Shown one piece after another: positions 17,753 to 28,410 of a stretch of DNA of 64,000 nt (position 1 is the stretch's first letter; every line of letters begins with the position of its first letter). The DNA is from an uncultured Pseudomonadota bacterium (GTDB taxonomy: Bacteria; Pseudomonadota; Gammaproteobacteria; Ga0077536). Location of the stretch: assembly GCA_903825645.1 (NCBI GenBank), contig CAIKBL010000040.1:1-64000 (forward strand). Reading direction: 5' to 3'. Under the pieces are notes generated by a model. It did no database searches. It saw only the letters and a program-made list of their open reading frames with translations, and was not told where the DNA came from. The position numbers and the translations under genes are program-made.

Positions 17753-18360
17753 AAAAACCACTGGTCATTGGTGTCACCGGTGGTATTGGCTCCGGAAAAT
17801 CCACCGTGTGCAACGCCTTCGTCAGTCTGGGGATCCCCGTCATCGATACCGATCAGGTGGCCCGTGACGTGGTCGTGCCGGGTAGCGCCGGACTGGCCGC
17901 CGTCGCGACCGCGTTCGGCGCCGACGTGCTGTCCGCGGAGGGGACCCTCGACCGTGTAGCCCTGCGCCGGATCGTATTCTCAGATCCGCAACGTCGACGC
18001 GAACTCGAGAGTATTCTGCATCCGAGGATCCGCGCTCGCGTCGCCGAATTGCTGCAGGAAATCACTGCGCCCTACTGTCTGCTCGGAATTCCGCTGTTAG
18101 TAGAAGGAGGGAAGAAAAACCAGCAGGTAGAACGTGTCCTCGTTGTCGATTGCCCAGAAGAAATCCAAATCGCACGGGTAATGGCCCGTGACAAATTGAC
18201 AGAACAAGAAGTAGCGGCAATCATGCAAACGCAAGCGACTAGAGAGGAGCGGCTCAGCGTGGCAGATGATGTGGTGACAAACAGCTCTGATCTGGCAATC
18301 GTTCAACATCAGGTAAACGCGCTGCATGCGCGTTATCTCGCGCTTGCCGAGCATCGCTAA
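17749..18360 (+). CDS. coaE: Dephospho-CoA kinase
   Basis: Catalyses the last step of coenzyme A synthesis by phosphorylating dephospho-CoA on the ribose 3-prime hydroxyl. It has 203 residues and opens with VIGVTGGIGSGKST, containing the P-loop. DTDQVARDVV and LLVEGG are further family motifs. The start is GTG 17749, overlapping the pilD stop. The order pilD-coaE is common in gammaproteobacteria. The small zinc protein gene yacG that often follows is not present here. Confidence 0.96.
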   Translation: MKKPLVIGVTGGIGSGKSTVCNAFVSLGIPVIDTDQVARDVVVPGSAGLAAVATAFGADVLSAEGTLDRVALRRIVFSDPQRRRELESILHPRIRARVAELLQEITAPYCLLGIPLLVEGGKKNQQVERVLVVDCPEEIQIARVMARDKLTEQEVAAIMQTQATREERLSVADDVVTNSSDLAIVQHQVNALHARYLALAEHR

Positions 18361-18384
18361 GCACCCGACCGTACCCCCGCTGCC

Positions 18385-19200
18385 ATGAGCAAAATTCAGC
18401 AAGGCCTTCAGACCAAGCTTTTCGCGAGCGCCAATAAATGCGCGGTCTACGAGCAGCCACTGAACGAGCGCATGCGGAACCTGCTCCGGCTGGAATCCGT
18501 TTTTGAATCTATCCGAGAAAGTCTGAGCCGAGATCAGGCGTGGGACGCGCGTAACGCGCTGGTCAGCATGATCGAGTTGTGCGATCAACTTGCGAGAGTC
18601 GATATCAAAGGGGAGTTGATCAAGGAGATTGACCGCCATTCCGCGACGCTGAACGCGCTGCGTCTAAACCCAGAGGTTAATCAAAAAACGCTCGAGAGCA
18701 CCATGGGTCGGCTAGAACCGCTACTGTCCCTGCTCAAATCGAACGCCTGTCAGCCAGGCGCGCGCCTGCGGCAAAGTGAACTCGTGACCCAATTCAAGCA
18801 GCGCCTCGCGATCCCCGGCGCGACCTGTAGCTTTGATATTCCAGGACTGCACTACTGGCTACATCGGGAGCCCGCCCGACGTGACGAGCAGCTGCAGGAA
18901 TGGATGCAAGATATCCGCATCATCGAAGATGCCATTCAGACCGTGCTGCGACTTACGCGCGAAAGTTCGCTCCCGCGCCAGGTAGTTGCCGAAAACGGCT
19001 TTTACCAGCAGCAGCTCGACGCAGGCGCATCATGTCAGCTGATCCGGGTGACGATGTCCGAGGAAGATGAGCTGTATCCCGAGATCAGCGGTGGTAAACA
19101 TCGCTTTTCGATCCGCTTCTTTCGGCATCGCGATCCGAATGCAAGACCACAAATCGCGCAGGACACCGTCTGGTTCGAGCTTAACTGCTGTACCTTGTGA
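18385..19200 (+). CDS. zapD: Cell division protein ZapD
   Basis: A cytoplasmic protein that cross-links FtsZ filaments and stabilises the Z ring. It has 271 residues, slightly more than the E. coli protein. The family signature YEQPLNERMRNLLRLESVF starts at about residue 22, after a longer N-terminal extension. LHYWLHREPARRDEQLQEWM lies in the middle. There is no clear ribosome binding site before ATG 18385, so the true start may be slightly downstream. It is probably cotranscribed with coaE. Confidence 0.93.
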   Translation: MSKIQQGLQTKLFASANKCAVYEQPLNERMRNLLRLESVFESIRESLSRDQAWDARNALVSMIELCDQLARVDIKGELIKEIDRHSATLNALRLNPEVNQKTLESTMGRLEPLLSLLKSNACQPGARLRQSELVTQFKQRLAIPGATCSFDIPGLHYWLHREPARRDEQLQEWMQDIRIIEDAIQTVLRLTRESSLPRQVVAENGFYQQQLDAGASCQLIRVTMSEEDELYPEISGGKHRFSIRFFRHRDPNARPQIAQDTVWFELNCCTL

Positions 19201-19219
19201 CGGCCGACGGATAGCCGGT

Positions 19220-20215
19220 CTACGACACAAACTCTCGCAGTCGTGGCCCAGGCAACGCTTGTGTGATCCCCCACAAACCGGAAATTGCGGCGATGCCCTG
19301 ACAACCGACCTCAATGGCCGGCGAGACGGTCTCCGGCGTCTGGCCGCCCAGCGCGTATACCGGAAAGTTTACCGTCTCGATCAGCGCCCGGGTGCGGGCC
19401 CATCCAAGCGAGCGGGCCCCCGGGTGAGAATCCGTAGGTAGCACCGGGCCGAGAAGACCGAAATCGACGCCCAGTCGTGTCGCCTGGCGGAAATCTTCGG
19501 GGGTATGGCAGGCCGCGCTCAACAGCTGCTGTGGACCAATGGGCCGCTTCGGTGTCGCCTGCAGTTGGGCACTGTTTAAATGTAGCCCATCCGCGCCGAT
19601 TGCCTCCATAAGGGCAAGGGAGCCGTTCACCAGCAGCGTTGCGTTGAACGTGCGACACAGCCTCAGAACCGCTTGAGCGAGCGGCAGCAAGGCCTCAAAA
19701 GAAAGGGACTTGGCGCGCAGCTGCACCAGCCTTACGCCGGCGATCAGACTTTGTTCGAGCAACACAAGGAAGGCCTCGTGCGCCTGCGGCTCAGGCGTCA
19801 CCAGACAGAGCCGTGGCAGGCACGTCGCGGTAACAATAGGCAGATTCGCTGCCGGGTAACAGCGCGCCGTCAGCATTTTCGGTTGAACCCATTCGATGCG
19901 CTGACCTTCGCATCCCCGGGGATCACCTCGCCACTTGAAGATCTCCATGACCTCAAGGCTGATGGTCTTATCCGGATAAGCATGCGTGACGTTGATGAGC
20001 GGTAACGCGGCCGATGGCTCGATCAAGATCCCGAGCTCCTCTTGCATTTCCCGAACAAGTGCTGCGGTCGCGGACTCCCCGGGCGCGACCTTGCCACCTG
20101 GGAATTCCCACAGTCCGCCTTGATGCTGCTCAGGACGTCGAAGACTCAACAGGACTCGATCTTGCGGATCGCGGATAACCGCCGCCACGACACGTAGCAA
20201 TCCGTCCGGCAACAT
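19220..20215 (-). CDS. mutT: Nudix hydrolase fused to a ThiE/TenI-like domain
   Basis: A 331-residue fusion. Residues 1-135 are a MutT-type Nudix hydrolase with the full Nudix box GGKVAPGESATAALVREMQEELGI split as GGKV...REMQEELGI, expected to clean 8-oxo-dGTP. Residues 145-325 resemble thiamine-phosphate synthase (RLVQLRAK, GADGLHL, LLGPVLPT, YALGGQT). The usual catalytic Asn-Asp pair reads VNGS, so thiamine synthesis by this half is doubtful. The fusion is known in many gammaproteobacteria, and the role of the second domain is not established to my knowledge. It follows argJ by 31 nt and is convergent with zapD. Confidence 0.9.
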   Translation of the reverse strand: MLPDGLLRVVAAVIRDPQDRVLLSLRRPEQHQGGLWEFPGGKVAPGESATAALVREMQEELGILIEPSAALPLINVTHAYPDKTISLEVMEIFKWRGDPRGCEGQRIEWVQPKMLTARCYPAANLPIVTATCLPRLCLVTPEPQAHEAFLVLLEQSLIAGVRLVQLRAKSLSFEALLPLAQAVLRLCRTFNATLLVNGSLALMEAIGADGLHLNSAQLQATPKRPIGPQQLLSAACHTPEDFRQATRLGVDFGLLGPVLPTDSHPGARSLGWARTRALIETVNFPVYALGGQTPETVSPAIEVGCQGIAAISGLWGITQALPGPRLREFVS

Positions 20216-20246
20216 AGCTTCCGTCGCTTAGCCGCTGCCGTTTATT

Positions 20247-21461
20247 TCAGCTGCGATATTCAGCATTGATACGGACATAGTCGAAGGAAAAATCACAGGT
20301 CAATACTTCCACGCATGTCGGACGCTCCCCGATTGAGATGCGAATATCGAATTCCGAACCCGCCATAATGCGGGCTGACACGGCTTCGTCGTAGGACGAG
20401 ACGGGCTCGCCACCCGCGATGATCGGATAGTCATTAAGCGCGATCCCGATACTTTCCATGCGAAGCTCGGCGACACCGGAGCGCCCGACTGCCGCCAAAA
20501 TCCTGCCCCAATTGGGATCACTCGCAAAAAGTGCCGTCTTGACCAACGGTGACTCCGCTACCGCATAGGCGGCCTTCAAGCATTCCGATTCGGAAATACC
20601 ACCGGAGACTCGAACCGTCACAAGCTTTGTCGCGCCTTCGCCATCCCGTACGATGGCGCGTGCAAGCTCTCTGCCTACATGCTCGATCAGCGCTGCCAGG
20701 GTATGCCAGTCGGGAGTTCCCGGTTGCACCGTGGCACTGCGCAAATCTCCGGTAGAAATCAGGATGCAGCTATCGTTGGTCGAGGTATCTCCGTCAATGG
20801 TGATCCGATTGAAGGTCCGATCGACCACTGCCTGCAATAGTCCTTGCAGATCCGACTGCCTGATGGCCGCATCGGTCGCGACAAAGGCGAGCATAGTCGC
20901 CATGTTGGGTTTGATCATACCCGCCCCCTTGGCAATGCCGGTGACCGTCACTAAGCGACCTGCCACTGTGGCCTGGGCACTGACGCACTTCGGAACCGTG
21001 TCGGTCGTCATGATGGCCCGCGACGCCTCATCCCACTGAGTCTCCGACAACGCCGCGAGTATCGCCGGCAAGACGTTCACGATCTTGGCGCTATCGAGTT
21101 GCTGGCCTATGACACCCGTCGAAAAGGGCAGTACTTCCGCCATGCCACAAGGCAGGAGACTGGCTGCGCTGGCGCAGACTTTTCGCGCATCGAGGAAACC
21201 CTGCTGACCATTCCCCGCGTTCGCATTACCCGAATTAATCACCAACAAACGAGGGCTATGCGTGTTGAGGTGCTCACGTGCGATGATAACGGGCGCCGCA
21301 CAAAAGACGTTGCGCGTGAACACCCCCGCGGTGCGCGCACCCGGGACTATTTCGATGACGCAAAGATCCACCTTGCCCACCTTACGGATCCCTGCCGCAG
21401 CAGTGGCCAGACGAACCCCTGCGACCGGCGCGGGGCTCTCGAGTGTACGGATGTCGGACAT
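20247..21461 (-). CDS. argJ: Bifunctional ornithine acetyltransferase/N-acetylglutamate synthase
   Basis: Recycles the acetyl group in arginine synthesis by moving it from N-acetylornithine to glutamate. It has 404 residues. The self-cleavage site lies in MIKPNMATMLAF, where the Thr of ATML becomes the nucleophile at the new N-terminus of the beta chain. Other motifs are SGNANAGNG and DPNWGRILAAVG. The start is 30 nt after the secA stop, so secA-argJ-mutT may form one transcript. Whether it also makes N-acetylglutamate de novo cannot be read from sequence. Confidence 0.97.
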   Translation of the reverse strand: MSDIRTLESPAPVAGVRLATAAAGIRKVGKVDLCVIEIVPGARTAGVFTRNVFCAAPVIIAREHLNTHSPRLLVINSGNANAGNGQQGFLDARKVCASAASLLPCGMAEVLPFSTGVIGQQLDSAKIVNVLPAILAALSETQWDEASRAIMTTDTVPKCVSAQATVAGRLVTVTGIAKGAGMIKPNMATMLAFVATDAAIRQSDLQGLLQAVVDRTFNRITIDGDTSTNDSCILISTGDLRSATVQPGTPDWHTLAALIEHVGRELARAIVRDGEGATKLVTVRVSGGISESECLKAAYAVAESPLVKTALFASDPNWGRILAAVGRSGVAELRMESIGIALNDYPIIAGGEPVSSYDEAVSARIMAGSEFDIRISIGERPTCVEVLTCDFSFDYVRINAEYRS

Positions 21462-21491
21462 GGCTTGAACTCGCGGGGTTAAATTAGGGGA

Positions 21492-24224
21492 TTAGGACAA
21501 ACGACCGTGACACTGCTTGTATTTCTTGGCCGAGCCACAGGGACACGGATCATTTCGGCCTACCTTCGGTCCCTGACGAACAACCGGCTCCTGGTTCGGA
21601 GGGGACTGATGATTGATTTCATCGTCGAGCAGCGAACCCGCACCCTCGTGGATCTCGATTTGTCGCTGTCCAACTTCCTGGCGGCGCTGTTCTTCCAGCG
21701 CGTCCACCTCTTCGCGCGATTGCACTTCTACTTTAGACAGGATGCCAATTACTTCCCGCATCAGTGACTGGAGCATCTTCGCAAACATGTCGAACGCTTC
21801 GCGTTTGTACTCCTGCTTGGGATCCTTCTGGGCATAACCACGCAGATGAATACCTTGTCGCAAATGGTCCATCGCGGAAAGATGTTCCTTCCAGTGGCTA
21901 TCAAGCACCTGCAACATCACAGCACGTTCAAATTGCCGCATCACGTCCGCCCCGACCTGAAGCTCCTTTTGCTCATAAAGGTTTTCAACCTCATCCAGCA
22001 CGCGCTGGCGGATCTCATCTTCGGTCAGATTTTCATTGTCCCGAACCCAATCCGAAACAAGGATGGCATGTCCAAATTCCGCGTGCAGCGTCTGGGAGAG
22101 CGCGTCAATCTTCCAGTTCTCGTGGTAGCTTTGGGGTGGGATGTAGCTGTCGATGATTTCGTTGACGATATCATGACGGATGCCACGAATATTTTCTGAG
22201 ACATCCTCGGCCTCCATCAATTCTCGGCGCTGCTCATAGACATGCTTGCGCTGGTCATTCGACACATTATCGAACTCCAAGAGCTGCTTGCGGATATCGA
22301 AATTTCGGCCTTCGACCTTTCGCTGCGCATTTTCGATGGCCTTGCTAACCCACGGATGTTCAATCGCCTCGCCCTCCTGCATACCGAGTTTCTGCATCAG
22401 ACCAGCGACTCGTTCTGATGCAAATATCCGCATCAGACTATCTTCTAGCGACAAATAAAAACGACTGGAACCCGGATCGCCCTGCCGACCCGCCCGACCT
22501 CTCAGCTGGTTATCAATCCGGCGGGATTCATGTCGCTCAGTGCCGATGATGTGAAGGCCACCGGTAGCAATGACCTCATCGTGGCGCACCTGCCAGGCCG
22601 CCCGCAGACGTTCCCGCTCCGTGTCACCCGTGCCCTCCGGCAACGCATTAAATTCAGCGTCGAGACTCCCCCCCAAAACAATGTCAGTACCCCGGCCAGC
22701 CATGTTAGTGGCGACGGTCACCGATCCTGGTCGCCCTGCCTGCGCGATGATTTGCGCTTCTTTTTCGTGAAACTTCGCATTCAAGACCTCATGCGGAATA
22801 TGTTCGCGTACCAGCAGACTAGCGAGATATTCAGATGTTTCTATTGAGGTGGTGCCGACCAATACCGGCTGCTTACGGGACATGCACTCTTTGATGTCGT
22901 CAACGATCGCTTTATATTTTTCTTTAACCGTGAGGAAAACTACATCGCCGTGATCGATCCTAACCATCGGTCGATGAGTAGGGATCACGACGACTTCCAG
23001 GCCGTAGATTTGCTCGAATTCGTAAGCCTCGGTATCGGCCGTGCCGGTCATGCCGGACAACTTCTGAAACAGTCGAAAGTAGTTTTGATAGGTGATCGAT
23101 GCAAGCGTTTGGTTTTCGAGCTGGATCGGCATTCGTTCCTTGGCCTCTACTGCCTGATGCAGGCCTTCTGACCAACGACGTCCCGGCATCGTGCGGCCGG
23201 TAAACTCATCGACGATCACAACTTGCCCATCTTTGACGACGTAATCGACATCCTTCGCAAACAGCGCATGGGCACGCAGCGCCGCGTTAATATGATGCAT
23301 GAGCGCGATATTCGTGACCGAATAAAGACTATCGCCCGGCTGCAGCAGCGCACTGGAGATCAGAAGCTGTTCGACATGTTCGTGACCCGCTTCGGTAAGA
23401 TGGACTTGGCGAGCCTTCTCATCGACCCAATAATCGCCTTCACCCTCTTCGATTTTCTGACGAACAAGTCCCGGAATGAGCGCATCAACCTTGATATAGA
23501 GTTCGCTCCGATCGTCCGTGGGTCCGGAAATGATGAGGGGGGTCCTGGCCTCGTCGATCAGAATCGAATCGACTTCGTCGACAATCGAATAGTGGAGTTC
23601 GCGCTGTACACGGTGTTCCTTTGCGAAAACCATATTGTCGCGTAGGTAGTCAAAGCCGAATTCGTTGTTCGTGCCGTAAGTGATATCTGCGGCATAGGCG
23701 GTCTGACGCTCTTCCTGCGACAATCCGGATAGCACCACGCCCACGGTAAGGCCTAAAAATCGATATATTTTACCGATCCACTCCGCGTCTCGCTTGGCGA
23801 GATAATCATTGACGGTAATGACGTGAACGCCGTGTCCGGTCAGCGCATTCAAGTAGGCCGGCAAAGTGGCCACCAGCGTCTTGCCTTCGCCCGTGCGCAT
23901 CTCCGCTATGCGCCCTTCATGCAGGACCATACCGCCAATGAGCTGAACATCGAAATGCCGCATATTGAGGACCCGTTTGCCGGCCTCGCGAACGACGGCG
24001 AAAGCCTCTGGCAAAAGCGTGTCGAGGCTCGAACCTCCGGCCAACTTGCCCTTAAACTCAGCGGTCTTGGCTGCCAGCTCTGCGTCTGAAAGCGCCGCAA
24101 TCTCGGTTTCGAACGCATTGACGAGTTCGACGGTCTTGCGCATGCGTTTGACCAAGCGATCGTTACGACTGCCGAACACAAAGTGAAGCAGACGTCGACT
24201 GAGAGATGATGAGCTAGCGATCAT
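21492..24224 (-). CDS. secA: Preprotein translocase ATPase SecA
   Basis: The motor that pushes unfolded preproteins through SecYEG. It has 910 residues from ATG 24224, which has AGAGGA a few bases upstream. The open frame extends 33 codons further up without family similarity. Walker A is [16 protein letters not shown], and the DEAD-type region is [20 protein letters not shown]. The C-terminal zinc finger [14 protein letters not shown] binds SecB and lipids. It is divergent from dciA and not linked to secM. Confidence 0.98.
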   Translation of the reverse strand: MIASSSSLSRRLLHFVFGSRNDRLVKRMRKTVELVNAFETEIAALSDAELAAKTAEFKGKLAGGSSLDTLLPEAFAVVREAGKRVLNMRHFDVQLIGGMVLHEGRIAEMRTGEGKTLVATLPAYLNALTGHGVHVITVNDYLAKRDAEWIGKIYRFLGLTVGVVLSGLSQEERQTAYAADITYGTNNEFGFDYLRDNMVFAKEHRVQRELHYSIVDEVDSILIDEARTPLIISGPTDDRSELYIKVDALIPGLVRQKIEEGEGDYWVDEKARQVHLTEAGHEHVEQLLISSALLQPGDSLYSVTNIALMHHINAALRAHALFAKDVDYVVKDGQVVIVDEFTGRTMPGRRWSEGLHQAVEAKERMPIQLENQTLASITYQNYFRLFQKLSGMTGTADTEAYEFEQIYGLEVVVIPTHRPMVRIDHGDVVFLTVKEKYKAIVDDIKECMSRKQPVLVGTTSIETSEYLASLLVREHIPHEVLNAKFHEKEAQIIAQAGRPGSVTVATNMAGRGTDIVLGGSLDAEFNALPEGTGDTERERLRAAWQVRHDEVIATGGLHIIGTERHESRRIDNQLRGRAGRQGDPGSSRFYLSLEDSLMRIFASERVAGLMQKLGMQEGEAIEHPWVSKAIENAQRKVEGRNFDIRKQLLEFDNVSNDQRKHVYEQRRELMEAEDVSENIRGIRHDIVNEIIDSYIPPQSYHENWKIDALSQTLHAEFGHAILVSDWVRDNENLTEDEIRQRVLDEVENLYEQKELQVGADVMRQFERAVMLQVLDSHWKEHLSAMDHLRQGIHLRGYAQKDPKQEYKREAFDMFAKMLQSLMREVIGILSKVEVQSREEVDALEEQRRQEVGQRQIEIHEGAGSLLDDEINHQSPPNQEPVVRQGPKVGRNDPCPCGSAKKYKQCHGRLS

Positions 24225-24313
24225 GGAGTCCTCTGAAAATTGGCGGCCAGGTGGCGGAGCTTCGCAGTCACATTGAGCGGAGTCGGTTGCAAAGTTGCTC
24301 CGGCGCGCTTCAT

Positions 24314-24322
24314 AGTGTAACA
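24314..24322 (-). promoter_or_regulatory. Possible extended -10 promoter for secA
   Basis: The minus strand reads TGTTACACT, an extended -10 element (TG, one base, TACACT) about 90 bases before the secA ATG. The -35 region is not recognisable. It is a candidate only. Confidence 0.3.
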
Positions 24323-24401
24323 AACCCTTTCGCGCTTCTGGCGACGAAAAGAAGTAACAACGTTAGGGCTCCTTCGCTGGGGCCCTTTGGTAGGAGGCGA
24401 T

Positions 24402-24713
24402 GTGAAAACCCCGAGACAGCTGTCGGACATCATGACGGGGGATGCCACACTCAGCATGCTGTTGCGGCAGGTGCAGACGCTGCAGGTGCTGGAGGCCTTA
24501 CTGAACGCCCGTACCGGCGACAGCTTCGCGCAACATTGCAAGGTTGCGGCGCTGAAGGAGGATGGTGTTTTGGTATTGGTGGCACGTACGCCTGTATGGG
24601 CGACACGCTTACGCTACCTGGCGCCGGATCTGGTGGAATGGGCGAAGGGAGTGCCCGAGTTAAGTACCGTGAAATCCATTCAGGTTCAGGTCGCCAGACA
24701 GACGGGACCCTGA
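24402..24713 (+). CDS. dciA: DciA-type helicase loader (DUF721)
   Basis: A 103-residue protein of the DciA/DUF721 family, which loads the replicative helicase DnaB in bacteria without DnaC. SFAQHCKVAALKEDGVLVLV and the signature PVWATRLRYLAPDLVEW identify it. I chose GTG 24402, with GGAGG 5 nt upstream. The upstream TTG at 24387 would place the ribosome binding site inside the gene. It lies alone on the plus strand between secA and lpxC, a common place for it. Only 10 bases separate its stop from the lpxC stop. Confidence 0.88.
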   Translation: MKTPRQLSDIMTGDATLSMLLRQVQTLQVLEALLNARTGDSFAQHCKVAALKEDGVLVLVARTPVWATRLRYLAPDLVEWAKGVPELSTVKSIQVQVARQTGP

Positions 24714-24723
24714 AACCGCTGGA

Positions 24724-25635
24724 TTACCCGACCGGGATAGGCTGCATGTAGCTGATCGGCACTTCGTCGTCGGCGGAGAAGGTCACTAACTCCCAACTCC
24801 CCTGCGTCGCCAACAGTTTACGCAGTAACTGATTGTTCAGATCGTGACCGGATTTGTAGCCGTTGAAGGCGCCGATCAAGCTGTGCCCCAGCAAATACAG
24901 ATCGCCAATGGCGTCTAGTATTTTGTGCTTGACGAACTCGTCTTCATAGCGAAGCCCATCCTCATTCAGGATGCGATAGTCGTCGACGACTACCGCATTA
25001 TCGAGACTGCCGCCGAGGGCGAGGTTACGCCCACGAAGCCATTCCACGTCCCGCATGAAGCCGAAGGTTCTTGCGCGGCTGATTTCTTTCACAAAGGACG
25101 TTGTCGAAAAATCGATTTCCGCGCGTTTGCGTGCGAGTTGAAAGAATGGGTGGTCAAACTCGATCTCGAAGGTAACCTTGAAACCATTAAATGGCTCAAA
25201 ACGAGCCCATTTATCGCCGTCACGGACCTCAATCGCTTTCTTTATCCGGATGAAGCGTTTAGGCGCCGCTTGCTCCTGAAATCCTGCTGATTGAATCAGG
25301 AATACAAAAGGGCCAGCACTGCCGTCCATAATCGGCACTTCAGGCGCACTCAACTCGACGACTGCGTTATCGATGCCAAGGCCTGCAAACGCCGACAAGA
25401 GGTGTTCGACGGTAGAAACCCGTGTCCCCTCGACGATCAAGCTGGTCGAGAGACTGGTATCGCCCACGAATTCTGCCCGGGCCGGGATTTCGACGGGTGG
25501 CGTCAGGTCCACTCGCCGAAAGGTGATCCCGGTATCCGGTGCCGAGGGTCGGAGGGTCACGAAGACCTTACGACCTGTATGCAGCCCGACCCCGGTCGCC
25601 CGGATAACATTTTTCAGCGTTCTTTGTCTAAGCAT
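24724..25635 (-). CDS. lpxC: UDP-3-O-acyl-N-acetylglucosamine deacetylase
   Basis: The zinc deacetylase that commits UDP-acyl-GlcNAc to lipid A synthesis. It has 303 residues from ATG 25635 ([21 protein letters not shown]), with GGGGACGGA just upstream. The open frame extends 16 codons further without family similarity. The zinc ligands are His78 in STVEHLLSA and the His and Asp of [11 protein letters not shown]. It ends the dcw cluster, as in E. coli. Presence of lpxC confirms a lipopolysaccharide-bearing outer membrane. Confidence 0.97.
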   Translation of the reverse strand: MLRQRTLKNVIRATGVGLHTGRKVFVTLRPSAPDTGITFRRVDLTPPVEIPARAEFVGDTSLSTSLIVEGTRVSTVEHLLSAFAGLGIDNAVVELSAPEVPIMDGSAGPFVFLIQSAGFQEQAAPKRFIRIKKAIEVRDGDKWARFEPFNGFKVTFEIEFDHPFFQLARKRAEIDFSTTSFVKEISRARTFGFMRDVEWLRGRNLALGGSLDNAVVVDDYRILNEDGLRYEDEFVKHKILDAIGDLYLLGHSLIGAFNGYKSGHDLNNQLLRKLLATQGSWELVTFSADDEVPISYMQPIPVG

Positions 25636-25678
25636 TCCGTCCCCGCTCTTGCACCAAAGCAAGACTCTGGCGTTTGGC

Positions 25679-25687
25679 ATCATATCA
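25679..25687 (-). promoter_or_regulatory. Likely extended -10 promoter for lpxC
   Basis: The minus strand reads TGATATGAT, an extended -10 (TG, one base, TATGAT). It would start transcription near 25672, about 37 nt before the lpxC ATG. It lies in the 159-base ftsZ-lpxC gap, where E. coli lpxC also has its own promoter. Confidence 0.45.
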
Positions 25688-25794
25688 CACGGCCTTTTAA
25701 CCGCATAATCTAATTACTTCAATGCGTTACCAGCTCTATCCAGAGTCCATTAGGGCACGGGCAGGATTAACGTAAACTTAACTGCACCGCGCGG

Positions 25795-26973
25795 TCAGTC
25801 GGCCTGCCGACGCAGGAACGCAGGGATATCAAGATAATCCACCGCCTTCGCCCCCGTATGGCTGGTCGGATCAACGTGCTCTACCCGATTCCGAATGATA
25901 GTCGGTCGTTCAAGAGACTTGTAGTCCATGTCCGACTCCGTTTTCGGAATGACGGCAAGATTTTCGCGCGCCAACCCCACATCTCGACCCGGATCTTTCT
26001 CTTTCGCGCGCAGCTCCACAGCCCCGATCCCGGTCGCGACCACCGTCACCCTGACTTCTCCGTCCATATTCTCGTCGATGACTGTCCCGACAACCACCGT
26101 CGCATTGTCCGAGGCGAACGCCTTGACGGTATTACCGACCTCCTCGAATTCACCCATGGTCATATCCGCGCCGGAGGTGATATTGATAAGGATCCCCCGC
26201 GCGCCGGCCAAGTCGATGTCTTCCAGCAATGGACTTGATACGGCAGCCTCTGCCGCATCACGGGCGCGCGTCGGCCCCTTGCCGCGACCGGTGCCCATCA
26301 TCGCCATCCCCATTTCGGACATCACAGTCCGCACATCCGCAAAATCAACGTTGATCAAGCCCGGACAGGTAATGAGCTCGGCGATCCCCTGGACCGCCCC
26401 CAACAACACGTCATTTGCTGCCTTGAATGCGTTCAGAAGACTGATGTCCCGTCCAAGCACCGTGAGCAGTTTTTCGTTAGGAATGGTAATCAGAGAGTCC
26501 ACGTACTGGCTTAGCTCCCGGATCCCTTGCTCCGCGATTTCCATACGCTTGCGCCCTTCGAACGGAAAGGGCCGGGTTACGACCGCCACCGTCAGCACAC
26601 CCATTTCCTTCGCAATTTGCGCCACGATGGGCGCCGCGCCGGTGCCCGTCCCGCCGCCCATTCCTGCGGTAATGAAGACCATATCCGCACCTTCCAGCAC
26701 ATCGCTGATGCGTGCCCGGTCTTCCATGGCCGCTTGGCGGCCGATTTCAGGATTAGCGCCCGCGCCCAGCCCCTTGGTGATATCGCCTCCGAGTTGGAGG
26801 ACCGTCTTCACCGTTGAGCTGCGAAGCGCCTGCGAATCCGTATTGGCGCAAACAAACTCGACACCCTCGATTTGCGCTCCCAGCATGTGCTGAACGGCGT
26901 TTCCTCCACCGCCGCCCACACCAATTACTTTGATGACCGCACTCTGCCCATATGCATCCATCAATTCGAACAT
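25795..26973 (-). CDS. ftsZ: Cell division GTPase FtsZ
   Basis: The tubulin-like GTPase that forms the division ring. It has 392 residues. The GTP-binding signature [10 protein letters not shown] lies near residue 107, and [15 protein letters not shown] is at the N-terminus. The T7 loop region includes [11 protein letters not shown]. The conserved C-terminal peptide [13 protein letters not shown], which binds FtsA, ZipA and other partners, is intact. GGAGGAC precedes the start. Confidence 0.98.
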   Translation of the reverse strand: MFELMDAYGQSAVIKVIGVGGGGGNAVQHMLGAQIEGVEFVCANTDSQALRSSTVKTVLQLGGDITKGLGAGANPEIGRQAAMEDRARISDVLEGADMVFITAGMGGGTGTGAAPIVAQIAKEMGVLTVAVVTRPFPFEGRKRMEIAEQGIRELSQYVDSLITIPNEKLLTVLGRDISLLNAFKAANDVLLGAVQGIAELITCPGLINVDFADVRTVMSEMGMAMMGTGRGKGPTRARDAAEAAVSSPLLEDIDLAGARGILINITSGADMTMGEFEEVGNTVKAFASDNATVVVGTVIDENMDGEVRVTVVATGIGAVELRAKEKDPGRDVGLARENLAVIPKTESDMDYKSLERPTIIRNRVEHVDPTSHTGAKAVDYLDIPAFLRRQAD

Positions 26974-27006
26974 CAGATTAGTCCTCCGATCCGTGTTGCA
27001 ACTATC

Positions 27007-27021
27007 GATCCTTCAAGGATC
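27007..27021. other. Palindrome in the ftsA-ftsZ gap
   Basis: GATCCTT-C-AAGGATC is a perfect 7-bp inverted repeat with a 1-base centre, 34 bases before the ftsZ start. Upstream of it, around 27055-27075, is an AT-rich stretch that could hold an ftsZ promoter. The repeat is short and may be chance. If real, it would be an operator or a leader hairpin. Confidence 0.3.
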
Positions 27022-27128
27022 CACCGCCGCGACGTTTCATGTTGAGATGTAATAACCAGCATTAAATTTATAATCCAAACCCTTGTAACCCACACACTCT
27101 GTCGGCGTGCTTCGGTCAGTTCCCGGTC

Positions 27129-28361
27129 TCAAAAATTACCGTGAAACCAGTTCTTCATGCGTTCCCATAAGTTCGAGGTCGATTCAATCCGGCTGCGGTG
27201 CGTGGCGTTGCGGGCAGACTCGCTGCCGAACAACAGCAAGCCCACCCCGGTCGCGTAAATCGGGTTCCGCACGACATCCACCAGCCCAGATACGTATTGC
27301 GGCGAGCCTAGACGCACCGGCATATTGAAAACTTCTTCCGCCAATTCGATGGCGCCGTCCATTTTGGCGCCACCTCCCGTCAATACGATGCCGGCGGCAA
27401 TCATGTTTTCAAACCCGCTACGCTTCAGCTCCGCCAGCACCAGATTAAAAAGCTCCTCGTAGCGTGGCTCAACCACTTCGGCCAGTGTTTGACGCACGAG
27501 CCGACGCGGCGGCCTATCGCCGACACTGGGTACTTCTATCGTTTCTTCAGGATTCGCGAGCTGGGTGAGCGCGCAGGCGTATTTTATTTTTAAATCTTCC
27601 GCGTGATGCGTAGGTGTGCGCAAAGCCACCGCGATATCGTTGGTCACCTGGTCTCCCGCAATCGGAATGACTGCGGAATGATGGATGGCCCCATGCGCAA
27701 ACACTGCAATGTCTGTGGTACCGCCCCCGATATCACACAGACACACGCCGAGATCTTTTTCATCTTCGGTCAAGACGGCGTAGGAAGACGCCAGTTGTTG
27801 AAGGATAACATCGTCTACTTCAAGACCACAGCGCCGGACGCATTTTACGATGTTTTGGGCCGCGCTGACTGCTCCGGTAACCATATGTACCCGAGCTTCC
27901 AGCCGTACCCCCGACATCCCGACCGGTTCACGGATCCCTTCCTGTCCGTCAATGATGAACTCCTGCGGCAAAATATGCAGGATTTTCTGATCAGCTGGGA
28001 TGGCAACCGCCCGCGCCGCATCGATGACCCGCTCAACATCGGTGTGATTAACTTCGTTTTCGCGGATAGCGACTATCCCATTGGAGTTCAGGCTACGAAT
28101 GTGGCCGCCCGCGATTCCGGCATAAACGGATCGAATTTCACACCCGGCCATGAGTTCAGCCTCTTCAATGGCACGCTGGATGGATTGAACGGTCGATTCA
28201 ATATTGACCACGACCCCTTTCTTAAGGCCCCTTGACGGATGAGAGCCGATGCCGATGACCTCGATGCCACCTTCGGGCGAAACTTCGCCCACAATGGCAA
28301 CGACCTTGGAGGTCCCGATATCGAGCCCAACCAGCAGATTTTTTTCCTGTTTCCTTACCAT
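27129..28361 (-). CDS. ftsA: Cell division actin-like protein FtsA
   Basis: An actin-fold ATPase that tethers FtsZ to the inner membrane and recruits later division proteins. It has 410 residues. LVGLDIGTSKVVAIVG (phosphate 1), LCDIGGGTTDIAVF (phosphate 2) and GIVLTGGGAKMDG (adenosine motif) are clear. The C-terminal amphipathic helix LWERMKNWFHGNF is the membrane anchor. It begins 49 nt after ftsQ. Confidence 0.98.
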   Translation of the reverse strand: MVRKQEKNLLVGLDIGTSKVVAIVGEVSPEGGIEVIGIGSHPSRGLKKGVVVNIESTVQSIQRAIEEAELMAGCEIRSVYAGIAGGHIRSLNSNGIVAIRENEVNHTDVERVIDAARAVAIPADQKILHILPQEFIIDGQEGIREPVGMSGVRLEARVHMVTGAVSAAQNIVKCVRRCGLEVDDVILQQLASSYAVLTEDEKDLGVCLCDIGGGTTDIAVFAHGAIHHSAVIPIAGDQVTNDIAVALRTPTHHAEDLKIKYACALTQLANPEETIEVPSVGDRPPRRLVRQTLAEVVEPRYEELFNLVLAELKRSGFENMIAAGIVLTGGGAKMDGAIELAEEVFNMPVRLGSPQYVSGLVDVVRNPIYATGVGLLLFGSESARNATHRSRIESTSNLWERMKNWFHGNF

Positions 28362-28410
28362 GCGATACCGTTCCGCCCGCGGGAATCACCAAGAATTATG
28401 CTAACCATCT

